From: Candidatus Methanomethylophilaceae archaeon
Lineage (GTDB): Archaea > Thermoplasmatota > Thermoplasmata > Methanomassiliicoccales > Methanomethylophilaceae
Assembly (NCBI GenBank): GCA_017395275.1
Contig: JAFPVN010000083.1
Span: forward strand, 1-7,207
Reading direction: 5' to 3'
DNA: 7,207 nucleotides
Under the pieces are notes generated by a model that saw only the letters and a list, made by a program, of their open reading frames with translations, did not search any database and was not told the DNA's origin. Of the stretch, positions 1-6,056 are shown in pieces; positions within the stretch are counted from its first letter, which is position 1; every line of letters begins with the position of its first letter. The translations under genes were made by a program, and so were the position numbers.

Positions 1-1212
1 GACAAGGATAAGATCGGAATCATCACCAACGCCGGAGGGCTCGGTGTCATGTCCGCGGACGCGGCGTACAACGCCGAGTACATCGGTGCGGCAAAGCTCA
101 CGGACGAGACCATCAAGAGGATCAAGACCGACGTGCCCACCATCGCCGGTGTCACCAACCCCATCGATGTTAGGGGAGACGCGAAGCCCGAGTACTTCGA
201 GAAGACCATCAGGATCGTCCAGGAGGACCCCTCGGTGGGAGGACTCGTCGTCATGGGATCGCCCCTCGATACCGCCGACCTCGAGGCCGTCGCGGAGAAC
301 CTCGTCAGGATCAAGGACGACATCAAGGTCCCGATTGCGGTCTGCTGGGCCGGAGGTACCAAGTGCGCGGCCGCCGCACGCATCACCAGGGCAGGAGGCC
401 TGCCCACATACCCCACGCCCGACAGGGCGGTCCACGCGCTCGACGTGCTGAGGAAGTACACCGTCCGCGGACAGATCCCCTGCACCCCCATGATCGAGCC
501 CAAGAAGTCCGGAAGGGCCAAGGCCCAGGAGATACTGGCACTTGCGGCCAAAGAGGGAAGGAAGGCACTCACCGAGGCAGAAGGTAAGGAGATCTTCAAG
601 GCATACGAGCTCCCCGTACCCGGAGAGGCCACCGTCGCTTCCGCCGAAGAGGCCGCGGCCGCATGCAACAAGATCGGCTACCCCGTCGTCATGAAGATCA
701 TCTCCCCCGACATCCAGCACAAGACCGATGTCGGCGGAGTCGTCGTAGGCGTCAAGAACGAGGCGGACGCGAAGGCCTCCTACAACAAGATCATGGAGTC
801 CTGCGCCAAGGCCAAGCCCGACGCGAAGCTCGTCGGAGTCTCGATCCAGCAGATGGTCTCCGGAAAGGAGGTCATCCTGTCCATGATCCGCGACCCGCAG
901 TTCGGACCCGTCATCTCGTTCGGTCTCGGAGGAATCTTCGTGGAGATCCTCAGGGAGATCTCGCAGGCCCTCGCTCCGTTCTCGGAGGAGGAGCTGGACG
1001 AGATGATCAAGTCCACCAAGGCCTACAAGCTCATGTCCGGTGCACGCGGAATGGCGAAGTCGGACATCGAGGCGATGAAGGACACGATCAGGAAGCTCGT
1101 CAAGATCTCCATGGAGAACCCCGAGATCAAGGAGCTCGAGATCAACCCCGTCATCGTCGGAGACGAGGGCAAGGGCTGCTGGGCCGTCGATGCCCTCGTC
1201 ACCCTGGTCTGA
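1..1212 (+). CDS. Acetate-CoA ligase (ADP-forming), fused alpha-beta type, 3' part (5' end outside window)
   Basis: This enzyme interconverts acetyl-CoA + ADP + Pi with acetate + ATP + CoA in the cytoplasm; related acyl-CoAs are possible substrates. The frame is open from base 1, so the start lies upstream; the ATG at 49 is internal, because the conserved TNAGG motif precedes it (visible codons 9-13). Codons 1 to about 150 are the end of the CoA-ligase (succinyl-CoA synthetase alpha-like) region. About codons 188-403 form an ATP-grasp domain: HKTDVGG with H240, the family's second phosphohistidine position; GLGGIFVE at 308-315; GARG at 347-350; ELEINP at 378-383. The CoA-binding Rossmann domain and the alpha-type catalytic histidine (SHTG motif) are expected upstream, roughly 300 residues missing. 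The order alpha then beta in one chain is the fused arrangement known in many archaea. A hairpin with a T-run follows the stop. The family call is firm; acyl specificity (acetyl, propionyl, aryl) cannot be read here. Confidence 0.93.
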   Translation, partial: DKDKIGIITNAGGLGVMSADAAYNAEYIGAAKLTDETIKRIKTDVPTIAGVTNPIDVRGDAKPEYFEKTIRIVQEDPSVGGLVVMGSPLDTADLEAVAENLVRIKDDIKVPIAVCWAGGTKCAAAARITRAGGLPTYPTPDRAVHALDVLRKYTVRGQIPCTPMIEPKKSGRAKAQEILALAAKEGRKALTEAEGKEIFKAYELPVPGEATVASAEEAAAACNKIGYPVVMKIISPDIQHKTDVGGVVVGVKNEADAKASYNKIMESCAKAKPDAKLVGVSIQQMVSGKEVILSMIRDPQFGPVISFGLGGIFVEILREISQALAPFSEEELDEMIKSTKAYKLMSGARGMAKSDIEAMKDTIRKLVKISMENPEIKELEINPVIVGDEGKGCWAVDALVTLV

Positions 1213-1217
1213 AAACA

Positions 1218-1240
1218 GTGGGGGTTCCCCCCACATTTTT
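1218..1240 (+). terminator. Hairpin plus T-run after the acyl-CoA ligase gene
   Basis: A perfect 7-bp GC-rich stem (1218-1224 with 1228-1234, loop TTC) starts five bases after the stop codon. It is followed by five T's at 1236-1240, with more T's at 1244-1247. This has the form of an intrinsic terminator. Archaeal termination depends mainly on the U-run, so the stem may instead protect the mRNA 3' end. Confidence 0.6.
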
Positions 1241-1248
1241 CTATTTTC
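1241..1248 (+). promoter_or_regulatory. Candidate TATA-like element for cardiolipin synthase
   Basis: CTATTTTC is the only AT-rich element before the cardiolipin synthase gene. It sits about 20-25 bases before the ATG at 1267, about the distance expected for a leaderless archaeal transcript, and no Shine-Dalgarno sequence is visible. It directly abuts the upstream T-run, so it could simply be part of the terminator tract. Confidence 0.25.
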
Positions 1249-1266
1249 ATCACGTTGTCCGATGCG

Positions 1267-2850
1267 ATGAGGGACCCATCAGCATTCGACGACCCCGACG
1301 TCCTGCATCTGGAGACGAAACGCAAGACCGGCATACAGTGGCTGCTGTTCAGCCGTACCGGACAGGTCGCCATACTGTTGTTCATAGAGCTCCTGTTCAT
1401 AATCGTCGCATACGTCTGGCTGGAGGAGTCCCTCGGATACATCGTCATCGTCGAGAACATCCTGGCGATAGCGGTCATCATCTACATCTTCAACTCGGAC
1501 ATCAACGGGTCCGCCAAGCTGACGTGGACCTTCCTGGTGATGCTCTTCACCATCCCCGCGACGGTGCTGCTGTTCTACTCCAACATGGATTTCGGATTCA
1601 GGAAGCTGAAGGACAGGTCCACGTACATGGTCGAGAAGAGCCGCGGGATGATACCCCAGCCGGACGGGGTGCTCGATGATCCAGATCTCAAAAACGACAA
1701 CCTCGTCAACCTGAACGCCTACATCAACAGGTCCGGGACCTTTCCCCTCTTCAAGAACACCGAGGTGACCTATTTCCCCGTCGGCGAGGAGAAGTTCGAG
1801 GCCATGCTCACGGAACTGGAGAAGGCCGAGAGCTTCATCTTCCTGGAGTACTTCATCGTGGAGGAGGGATACATGTGGGGCCGCATACTGAAGATCCTCG
1901 CCGAGAAGGCCAGGCAGGGCGTGGACGTCCGCTTCATGTACGACGGGTTCTGCGACATCTCGAAACTGCCCCACGACTATCCCAAACGCGTGAGGGAACT
2001 GGGGATCAAATGCAGGAAGTTCACCCCCGTCAGACCCTTCATCACCACCAGCTACAACTACCGCGACCACAGGAAGATCCTCGTCATCGACGGCAGGGTG
2101 GCGTTCAACGGCGGCGTTAACCTGGCCGACGAATACATAAACCGCACCGAACCCTACGGCGACCACTGGAAGGACTGTGCGGTCATGCTCAGGGGGGATG
2201 CGGTCAGGAGCTTCACCCTGATGTTCCTGCAGATGTGGAACATGCACGAGGACGTCCCCTCGTGGGATGAGGCGAAGGTCGAGCCGGGACCGTGTGCGGG
2301 GAATGGGTACGTCATGCCGTACTGCGATACCCCTGTGGATGACTACAAGGTGGGCAGGGACGTCTACGCGGACATCCTCTACAGGGCGGACAGGTACGTG
2401 CACATAATGACGCCGTACCTCATCCTCGACAGCGAACTGGACACCGCCCTCAGATTCGCCGCACAGCGGGGAGTGGACGTCAAGCTCATGCTTCCCGGGG
2501 TTCCGGACAAGAAGGGCGCATACTCCCTGGCCAAGACCCATTACAGAACGCTCATCGACGCCGGCGTGAAGATCTACGAGTACACCCCCGGATTCCTCCA
2601 TTCGAAGGTGTTCGTCTCCGACGACAAGACCGCCGTGGTGGGTACGATCAACCTCGATTACAGGAGCCTGTACCACCACTTCGAGTGCGCCACCTACATG
2701 TACCGCACCGACTGCATCCCGGACATCGAGAGGGACTTCCAGGAGGCCCTGACCAGATGCAGAGAGGTCACGCACGAGACCATACGCAACGAGAAACTAT
2801 CTTTCAAGATTGTCGGAACGATCCTCAAGGTCATAGCGCCCATGATGTGA
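1267..2850 (+). CDS. cls: Cardiolipin synthase (phospholipase D superfamily), membrane-anchored
   Basis: A 527-residue protein of the bacterial Cls type, which joins two phosphatidyl units into cardiolipin; archaeal members make the archaetidyl equivalent at the cytoplasmic membrane. Two HKD catalytic motifs are intact: H268/K270/D275, in a run ending FNGGVNLADEY, and H445/K447/D452, followed by VGTINLDYRS. Both fit HxK(x4)D and the family's duplicated PLD fold. Three hydrophobic segments lie at about 33-52, 57-76 and 85-104; the last two resemble the PLDc_N anchor of Firmicutes-type Cls. Overall length is typical of, or slightly above, that group. The start is uncertain: ATG at 1267 is preferred, but in-frame TTG at 1255 would add four residues, and neither has a clear ribosome site. 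The gene is monocistronic as seen, following a terminator-like hairpin and converging on porB. The close match to bacterial motifs suggests old transfer from bacteria, but this is inference. A different PLD-type phosphatidyltransferase is possible though less likely. Confidence 0.93.
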   Translation: MRDPSAFDDPDVLHLETKRKTGIQWLLFSRTGQVAILLFIELLFIIVAYVWLEESLGYIVIVENILAIAVIIYIFNSDINGSAKLTWTFLVMLFTIPATVLLFYSNMDFGFRKLKDRSTYMVEKSRGMIPQPDGVLDDPDLKNDNLVNLNAYINRSGTFPLFKNTEVTYFPVGEEKFEAMLTELEKAESFIFLEYFIVEEGYMWGRILKILAEKARQGVDVRFMYDGFCDISKLPHDYPKRVRELGIKCRKFTPVRPFITTSYNYRDHRKILVIDGRVAFNGGVNLADEYINRTEPYGDHWKDCAVMLRGDAVRSFTLMFLQMWNMHEDVPSWDEAKVEPGPCAGNGYVMPYCDTPVDDYKVGRDVYADILYRADRYVHIMTPYLILDSELDTALRFAAQRGVDVKLMLPGVPDKKGAYSLAKTHYRTLIDAGVKIYEYTPGFLHSKVFVSDDKTAVVGTINLDYRSLYHHFECATYMYRTDCIPDIERDFQEALTRCREVTHETIRNEKLSFKIVGTILKVIAPMM

Positions 2851-2880
2851 ACGGCGATGTGCCAGATATGGAAGATATGA

Positions 2881-2900
2881 CCGCACGGATGTCCGTGCGG
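2881..2900. terminator. GC-rich hairpin after cardiolipin synthase
   Basis: A perfect inverted repeat lies 31 bases after the cls stop: an 8-bp stem (2881-2888 with 2893-2900) around ATGT, whose outer bases could add a ninth pair. It is not followed by a T-run on the plus strand, so it is only a weak intrinsic-terminator candidate. It may stabilise the 3' end of either convergent transcript. Confidence 0.4.
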
Positions 2901-2910
2901 CCATAAAGGA

Positions 2911-2939
2911 TAAACAAAAATGGACGGCTGACGCCGTCC
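2911..2939 (-). terminator. Terminator of the porCDAB operon
   Basis: Read on the minus strand, a 7-bp stem GGACGGC/GCCGTCC (2933-2939 with 2922-2928, four-base loop) starts nine bases after the porB stop. It is followed by A, five T's (2920-2916), G and three T's. The stem plus T-run in the correct direction makes this the more convincing of the two hairpins between the converging genes. Confidence 0.65.
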
Positions 2940-2948
2940 GGTTTGTGC

Positions 2949-3902
2949 TCAGTACTCGAGCTTGGAGAGGGCGATGAGCTTTCTCCACTTGCGGTCGATC
3001 TCGGCCTGGACCTGCTCGACGATGTGGGCGTTGTCCTCGGACAGGAGGTGTTTGTACCTTCCCTGTGCCTTGAACCACTCGATGACGGGTTTCTTCTCGA
3101 CGTGGCCCTCGGCGATCCTCTTGGACTCCGCGGTGAGCCTGAACTTGCCGTTCTCGAACTCGTAGAGAGGCCATACGCAGGTCTCCACTGCGAGCTTGGC
3201 GATGACCATCCCGTCCTCGGACGCGAACCTCCATCCCCTGGGGCAGGGCGACAGCGCGTTGATGAACGCGGGTCCGCCGCACTCGAATCCCTTGCCGCAC
3301 TTCTCCACGAGGTCGCGCCAGTTGTGGGGCGAGACCTGTGCCGCGTAGGGGATGTCGTGTGCCGCCAGGATCATGGTCAGGTCCTTGGGGTACTCGGTCT
3401 TTCCCTGCACGACGGATCCTGCGGGCGAGGTGGTGGTGGATGCTCCGAATCCGGTGGCTCCGGACCTCTGGATACCGGTGTTCATGTACGCCTCGTTGTT
3501 GAAGCAGACGTACATCATCTGGTGTCCCCTCTCGACGGCTCCGGACAGCGCCTGGAAACCGATGTCGTAGGTGGCTCCGTCTCCTCCGAAGGTGACGAAC
3601 CTCATCTCCTCGGTGATCTTTCCCTTCTTCCTGAGTGCCTGGTAGGCGGCCTCGACTCCGGCGCCGGTGGCCGCTCCGTTACCGAATGCGGTGTGCACCC
3701 ACGGGACGTTCCATGCGGAGTAGGGGAAGATGGTGGTCGATACCTCGAAGCATCCCGTTGCAGAGGATGCCACGATGGGCTTGTCGGTGCTCATGAGCAC
3801 CTGCCTTGCGATGATGCTCTCCGCACATCCGGCGCACAGCCTGTGTCCGGACGTGAGCTTCACCGGCCTGCTGTTCAGGTCCTTGAGTGAGAGGTTGCTC
3901 AT
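2949..3902 (-). CDS. porB: Pyruvate:ferredoxin oxidoreductase (pyruvate synthase), beta subunit
   Basis: A 317-residue catalytic subunit that binds thiamine diphosphate and a [4Fe-4S] cluster; with PorA, PorC and PorD it interconverts pyruvate + CoA with acetyl-CoA + CO2, exchanging electrons with ferredoxin. The TPP motif runs from GDG (107-109) to NN (135-136). The four cluster cysteines expected of the family are C23, C26 (LCAGC), C51 (TGC) and C220 (SPCPRGW). NTGIQRSGAT at 141-150 is also typical. The length is normal for archaeal PorB. The start is the ATG at 3902: it overlaps the porA stop as ATGA and has a near-consensus ribosome site, GGGGGTG, at 3914-3908 with five-base spacing. The open frame extends far upstream through porA, but that part is an out-of-frame shadow and not a PorB extension. 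This is the last gene of the operon, followed by a terminator. The motifs fit Por better than the 2-oxoglutarate (Kor) or branched-chain (Vor) enzymes. Confidence 0.95.
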   Translation of the reverse strand: MSNLSLKDLNSRPVKLTSGHRLCAGCAESIIARQVLMSTDKPIVASSATGCFEVSTTIFPYSAWNVPWVHTAFGNGAATGAGVEAAYQALRKKGKITEEMRFVTFGGDGATYDIGFQALSGAVERGHQMMYVCFNNEAYMNTGIQRSGATGFGASTTTSPAGSVVQGKTEYPKDLTMILAAHDIPYAAQVSPHNWRDLVEKCGKGFECGGPAFINALSPCPRGWRFASEDGMVIAKLAVETCVWPLYEFENGKFRLTAESKRIAEGHVEKKPVIEWFKAQGRYKHLLSEDNAHIVEQVQAEIDRKWRKLIALSKLEY

Positions 3903-5059
3903 TCTTTCACCCCCAGATAGTTGACGGTCTTTGCCTTTCCTGCGAGGACGTCCTCGAAGACGCTCTCGTACGCAGCGACCTTGACGTCCTTTCCTCCGAG
4001 TCCGTAGATGTAGTTGTACGCCTTGGGTACCTTCTTGCATCCGATGAGGACCGAGGAGACCTCGGGGTACATGGGCCCGTAGGCTCCGATGGAGAGGTGC
4101 TTGTCCATGACGATGACCGCTTTCTTTCCATCCAGTACCTTGGCGAGCTTGTCTGCGGGCCAGGGCCTGAAGACGCGGGGCATGCAGACTCCGGCCTTGA
4201 CTCCCTTGGCGCGGAGCTCGTCGACGGCCGCCTTCATGGTGCCGAACGCAGATCCGAGGACGACGGCGACGACCTCCGCGTCGTCGCACCTGTACTCCTC
4301 GACCATGTGGTACTCCCTTCCGGAGATCTTTGCGAAGTCCTCGAAGACCTTCTCGATGACGGGCACGGCCTTCTGCATGGCCTGCACCATCTGGTACTTG
4401 TGCTCGAAGTAGAAGTCGGGTCCGTCCATCAGTCCGTGGGACACGGGGTTCTTGTAGTCGAGCAGGGGCTTGAAGGGCTTGAACTCGCCGACGAACTCCT
4501 TGACGACGGAATCGGCGAGAGGCTTCATCCTCTCGATGGCGTGGGTGAGGATGAATCCGTCGATGTTGGTCATGCAGGGCAGCTGCACGTCGGGGTGCTC
4601 CGCGATCCTGGGCGCGATGATCGCCATGTCGTATGCCTCCTGAACGTTCTCGGAGAACAGCTGGAGCCATCCGCAGTCCCTGGCGGACATGACGTCACCG
4701 TGGTCGTTGTTGATGTTGATCGGTCCGCTGATGGCCCTGTTGGCGACGGCCATGATCAGGGGCACCCTCATGGCGGACGTGATGGGAAGCATCTCCCACA
4801 TGTAGGCCAGTCCCTGGGAGGATGTGGCGGTGAACGTCCTCGCTCCCGCGGAACAGGACGATGTGCAGACCGTCAGTGCGGAGTGCTCGGACTCCACGCA
4901 GACGAAGTTGGTCCCGACGTCGCCGTCGGCGACGTAGTCGGAGAACCTCTCGACTATGATGGTCTGGGGCGTGATGGGGTAGGCGGCGCACACGTCGGGG
5001 TCGATCTGCTTCCATGCGAGTGCGATCGCGCTGTCTCCGTTGATTGCTAAGTCTGACAT
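3899..5059 (-). CDS. porA: Pyruvate:ferredoxin oxidoreductase (pyruvate synthase), alpha subunit
   Basis: A 386-residue alpha subunit of the cytoplasmic Por complex. It carries the pyrimidine-binding half of the TPP site, completed by PorB, and a C-terminal domain. Motifs in order: AYPITPQT at 26-33, VESEHSA at 55-61, TATSSQGLA at 77-85 and NRAISGPININNDHGD at 107-122, all characteristic of the POR_N domain (about 10-230). The second conserved domain (about 255-360) starts near the VVAVVLGSAFGTM segment. The start is the ATG at 5059, because GGAGG at 5071-5067 lies seven bases upstream. The alternative ATG at 5065 overlaps the porD stop as ATGA but sits only one base from that site, and a more distal ATG at 5101 lies inside porD. 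The gap to porD is two bases, and the stop overlaps the porB start by four, so translation is probably coupled. The specific AYPITP and ESEHSA setting with a PorC-like gamma subunit supports pyruvate as substrate. Confidence 0.95.
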   Translation of the reverse strand: MSDLAINGDSAIALAWKQIDPDVCAAYPITPQTIIVERFSDYVADGDVGTNFVCVESEHSALTVCTSSCSAGARTFTATSSQGLAYMWEMLPITSAMRVPLIMAVANRAISGPININNDHGDVMSARDCGWLQLFSENVQEAYDMAIIAPRIAEHPDVQLPCMTNIDGFILTHAIERMKPLADSVVKEFVGEFKPFKPLLDYKNPVSHGLMDGPDFYFEHKYQMVQAMQKAVPVIEKVFEDFAKISGREYHMVEEYRCDDAEVVAVVLGSAFGTMKAAVDELRAKGVKAGVCMPRVFRPWPADKLAKVLDGKKAVIVMDKHLSIGAYGPMYPEVSSVLIGCKKVPKAYNYIYGLGGKDVKVAAYESVFEDVLAGKAKTVNYLGVKE

Positions 5060-5061
5060 TT

Positions 5062-5328
5062 TCATTCCTCCGAACTCATGACGATGGCGTCCTTGGGGCA
5101 CATCTTGGCGCAGATCCCGCAGCCCTTGCAGTGGCTGAGCTTGAATCCCACCATCTTGTTCTCCTGGATGATGATACAGTCATCCGGGCAATAGACCCAG
5201 CAGGTCATACAGTCGATGCATATGTCCCTGTCGACGACGGGGGTGAGCGATCTCCAGTCCCCGGTCTCGAACATCTCCGCGGTCCCTCCCTGGACGCGCG
5301 ATCCGATAATCATGTCGTTGTGATCCAT
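5062..5328 (-). CDS. porD: Pyruvate:ferredoxin oxidoreductase, delta (ferredoxin-like) subunit
   Basis: An 88-residue electron-transfer subunit with two [4Fe-4S] clusters, relaying electrons between the TPP site in PorA/PorB and soluble ferredoxin. It has two intact CxxCxxCxxxCP motifs: C37/C40/C43/C47 and C67/C70/C73/C77. The preceding GDWRSLTPVVD segment (23-33) is the hallmark lead-in of archaeal PorD. The extra cysteine at 51 is not needed for either motif. The start is the ATG at 5328: it follows the porC stop by one base and has GGAGGTG at 5342-5336 with seven-base spacing. An in-frame ATG at 5313 is less well placed. The in-frame sequence further upstream is a shadow of porC. The length and the place between gamma and alpha match archaeal por operons. 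Confidence 0.95.
   Translation of the reverse strand: MDHNDMIIGSRVQGGTAEMFETGDWRSLTPVVDRDICIDCMTCWVYCPDDCIIIQENKMVGFKLSHCKGCGICAKMCPKDAIVMSSEE
5067..5071 (-). promoter_or_regulatory. Ribosome binding site deciding the porA start
   Basis: GGAGG read on the minus strand lies inside the last codons of porD. Spacing is seven bases to the ATG at 5059 but only one to the ATG at 5065, so it favours the 5059 start (protein beginning MSDLAING). Confidence 0.7.
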
Positions 5329-5329
5329 T

Positions 5330-5887
5330 TCACTGCACCTCCTCATATGCCCTCTTGAGCGCGGCGAGGTTCTTCTTGATCGCCTTCTCCGGCAGCTTGC
5401 CGGTGAACTTGGATACGATCTGGAACTCCAGCGCCTCGTAGGAGACGATGGGCGAGAGCTTGATGAGCGCGCCGAGCATCGAAGTGTTGGCGACGGGCCT
5501 TCCGATCTCCTCCATGGAGATCTTGGTGGCGTTGACCGTGTGGCATTCCGCATCGGTCTTGAGGGCCGCTTTCAGCTCCTCGGGCGTCCCCGCGTAGTTG
5601 GCGAGGACGAATCCTCCCTTCTTGAGTCCCTTCAGCACATCGACCTTTCCGATGAGCGTACCGTCCAGAACCACGACGATGTCGGGCTCGTAGACCTGCG
5701 TGTGGACCCTGATGGGGTTTTCAGAAATCCTGGTGAATGCCCTGATGGGCGCACCCATTCTCTCCGGTCCGAACTCGGGGAACGCCTTGACGTACTTATC
5801 CTCCCCGACGACGGTCTCGGCAAGAATCTCACTAGCGGTGACCACTCCCTGACCACCTCTTCCGTGCCATACTAGTTCCATGTCCAT
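5330..5887 (-). CDS. porC: Pyruvate:ferredoxin oxidoreductase, gamma subunit
   Basis: A 185-residue gamma subunit of the Por complex, needed with PorD for the four-subunit enzyme. The N-terminal WHGRGGQGVVTASEILAE (7-24) and the AFPEFGPERMGAPIRAFTRI block (35-54) are signatures of PorC within the 2-oxoacid oxidoreductase gamma family; Kor gamma subunits usually differ at both. The rest shows the expected alpha/beta pattern, including VVVLDGTLI near 73-81. The start is uncertain: ATG at 5911 would add MCAQVGLT, which looks unlike family N-termini, and ATG at 5881 would remove two residues. None has a ribosome site. The 5887 choice places an AT-rich TATA-like stretch about 25-35 bases upstream, fitting a leaderless first gene. 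The gene heads the operon, one base before porD. The upstream gap carries the repeat and candidate promoter. Confidence 0.93.
   Translation of the reverse strand: MDMELVWHGRGGQGVVTASEILAETVVGEDKYVKAFPEFGPERMGAPIRAFTRISENPIRVHTQVYEPDIVVVLDGTLIGKVDVLKGLKKGGFVLANYAGTPEELKAALKTDAECHTVNATKISMEEIGRPVANTSMLGALIKLSPIVSYEALEFQIVSKFTGKLPEKAIKKNLAALKRAYEEVQ
5336..5342 (-). promoter_or_regulatory. Ribosome binding site of porD
   Basis: GGAGGTG on the minus strand is a full match to the archaeal anti-Shine-Dalgarno complement, seven bases before the porD ATG at 5328 and inside the last codons of porC. It fixes the porD start and contrasts with the absence of such a site before porC. Confidence 0.75.
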
Positions 5888-5911
5888 AGTAAGACCAACT
5901 TGGGCGCACAT

Positions 5912-5930
5912 CTTATTTATTACATTAAAA
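5912..5930 (-). promoter_or_regulatory. Candidate TATA region of the porCDAB operon
   Basis: The minus strand reads TTTTAATGTAATAAATAAG here, directly before a sharp change to GC-rich sequence. A TATA box centred near 5917 would place transcription start near 5890, next to the ATG at 5887. A competing TATA-like stretch, AAATTTTTATC at 5957-5947, would give a short leader before the ATG at 5911. Neither can be preferred firmly without a mapped transcript. Confidence 0.35.
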
Positions 5931-5960
5931 GGTATCGCAGAAAAACGATAAAAATTTCTA

Positions 5961-6026
5961 CGAATAATTGTGAAATTCGCAAAATAAATAATGATATCGA
6001 ATAATTCCTACGAAATTCGTAAAATA
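5961..6026. repeat. Imperfect direct repeat with palindromic cores upstream of the por operon
   Basis: Two related units lie in the AT-rich gap. Unit 1 (5961-5986) starts with CGAATAATT, then GTGAAATTCGC (5970-5980) and AAAATA. Unit 2 (5998-6026) starts with the same CGAATAATT, then ACGAAATTCGT (6010-6020) and AAAATA. The second core is a perfect 5+1+5 palindrome; the first has one mismatch between its arms. The core centres are 40 bases apart. This layout suits paired sites for a dimeric regulator, but AT-rich DNA makes weak repeats easily, so function is inferred. Confidence 0.5.
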
Positions 6027-6046
6027 TGAAAAGGGGAAAGGGTTTT
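6021..6046 (-). terminator. Possible T-rich terminator after the symporter gene
   Basis: Read on the minus strand, 11 bases after the symporter stop, a pyrimidine-rich run with TTT, TTTT and later TTTT occurs (6043-6021). No stem is evident. Archaea can terminate at T-runs without a hairpin, so this is a plausible but weak end for the symporter transcript. Confidence 0.3.
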
Positions 6047-6056
6047 GTGCGGTCCC

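Noticed and set aside
1262..1270. A two-codon ATG-CGA-TGA reading frame at the cls start
   Set aside because: Too short and unsupported to call a regulatory upstream frame; likely coincidental to the GATGCGATGAGG codons.
663..1679. A 338-codon plus-strand frame spanning the ligase end and the cls start
   Set aside because: It crosses a terminator-like hairpin and two well-supported genes, and its composition (Arg, His, Gln, Asp, Gly) is typical of frame-shifted GC-rich coding DNA.
1279..2775. A 498-codon open frame on the minus strand opposite cls
   Set aside because: The cls reading has two intact HKD motifs and membrane segments. The antisense frame is an unbroken shadow produced by GC-rich codon bias, rich in V, D, H and G, with no recognisable domain.
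3903..4670. A long in-frame extension upstream of porB that would give a 573-residue protein
   Set aside because: The extra part is the porA coding region read in another frame, arginine- and glycine-rich and without domains. The ATG at 3902 has a ribosome site and the conserved PorB N-terminus.
3887..5050. A 387-codon plus-strand frame opposite porA
   Set aside because: PorA on the minus strand has all family motifs over the same bases; the plus frame is low-complexity V, D, G, H and L and has no recognisable domain.
2949..5887. Assignment of the oxidoreductase as a 2-oxoglutarate (Kor) enzyme
   Set aside because: HGRGGQGVVTA and FGPERMGAP in the gamma subunit, GDWRSLTPVVD in delta and the gene order all match pyruvate-type Por.
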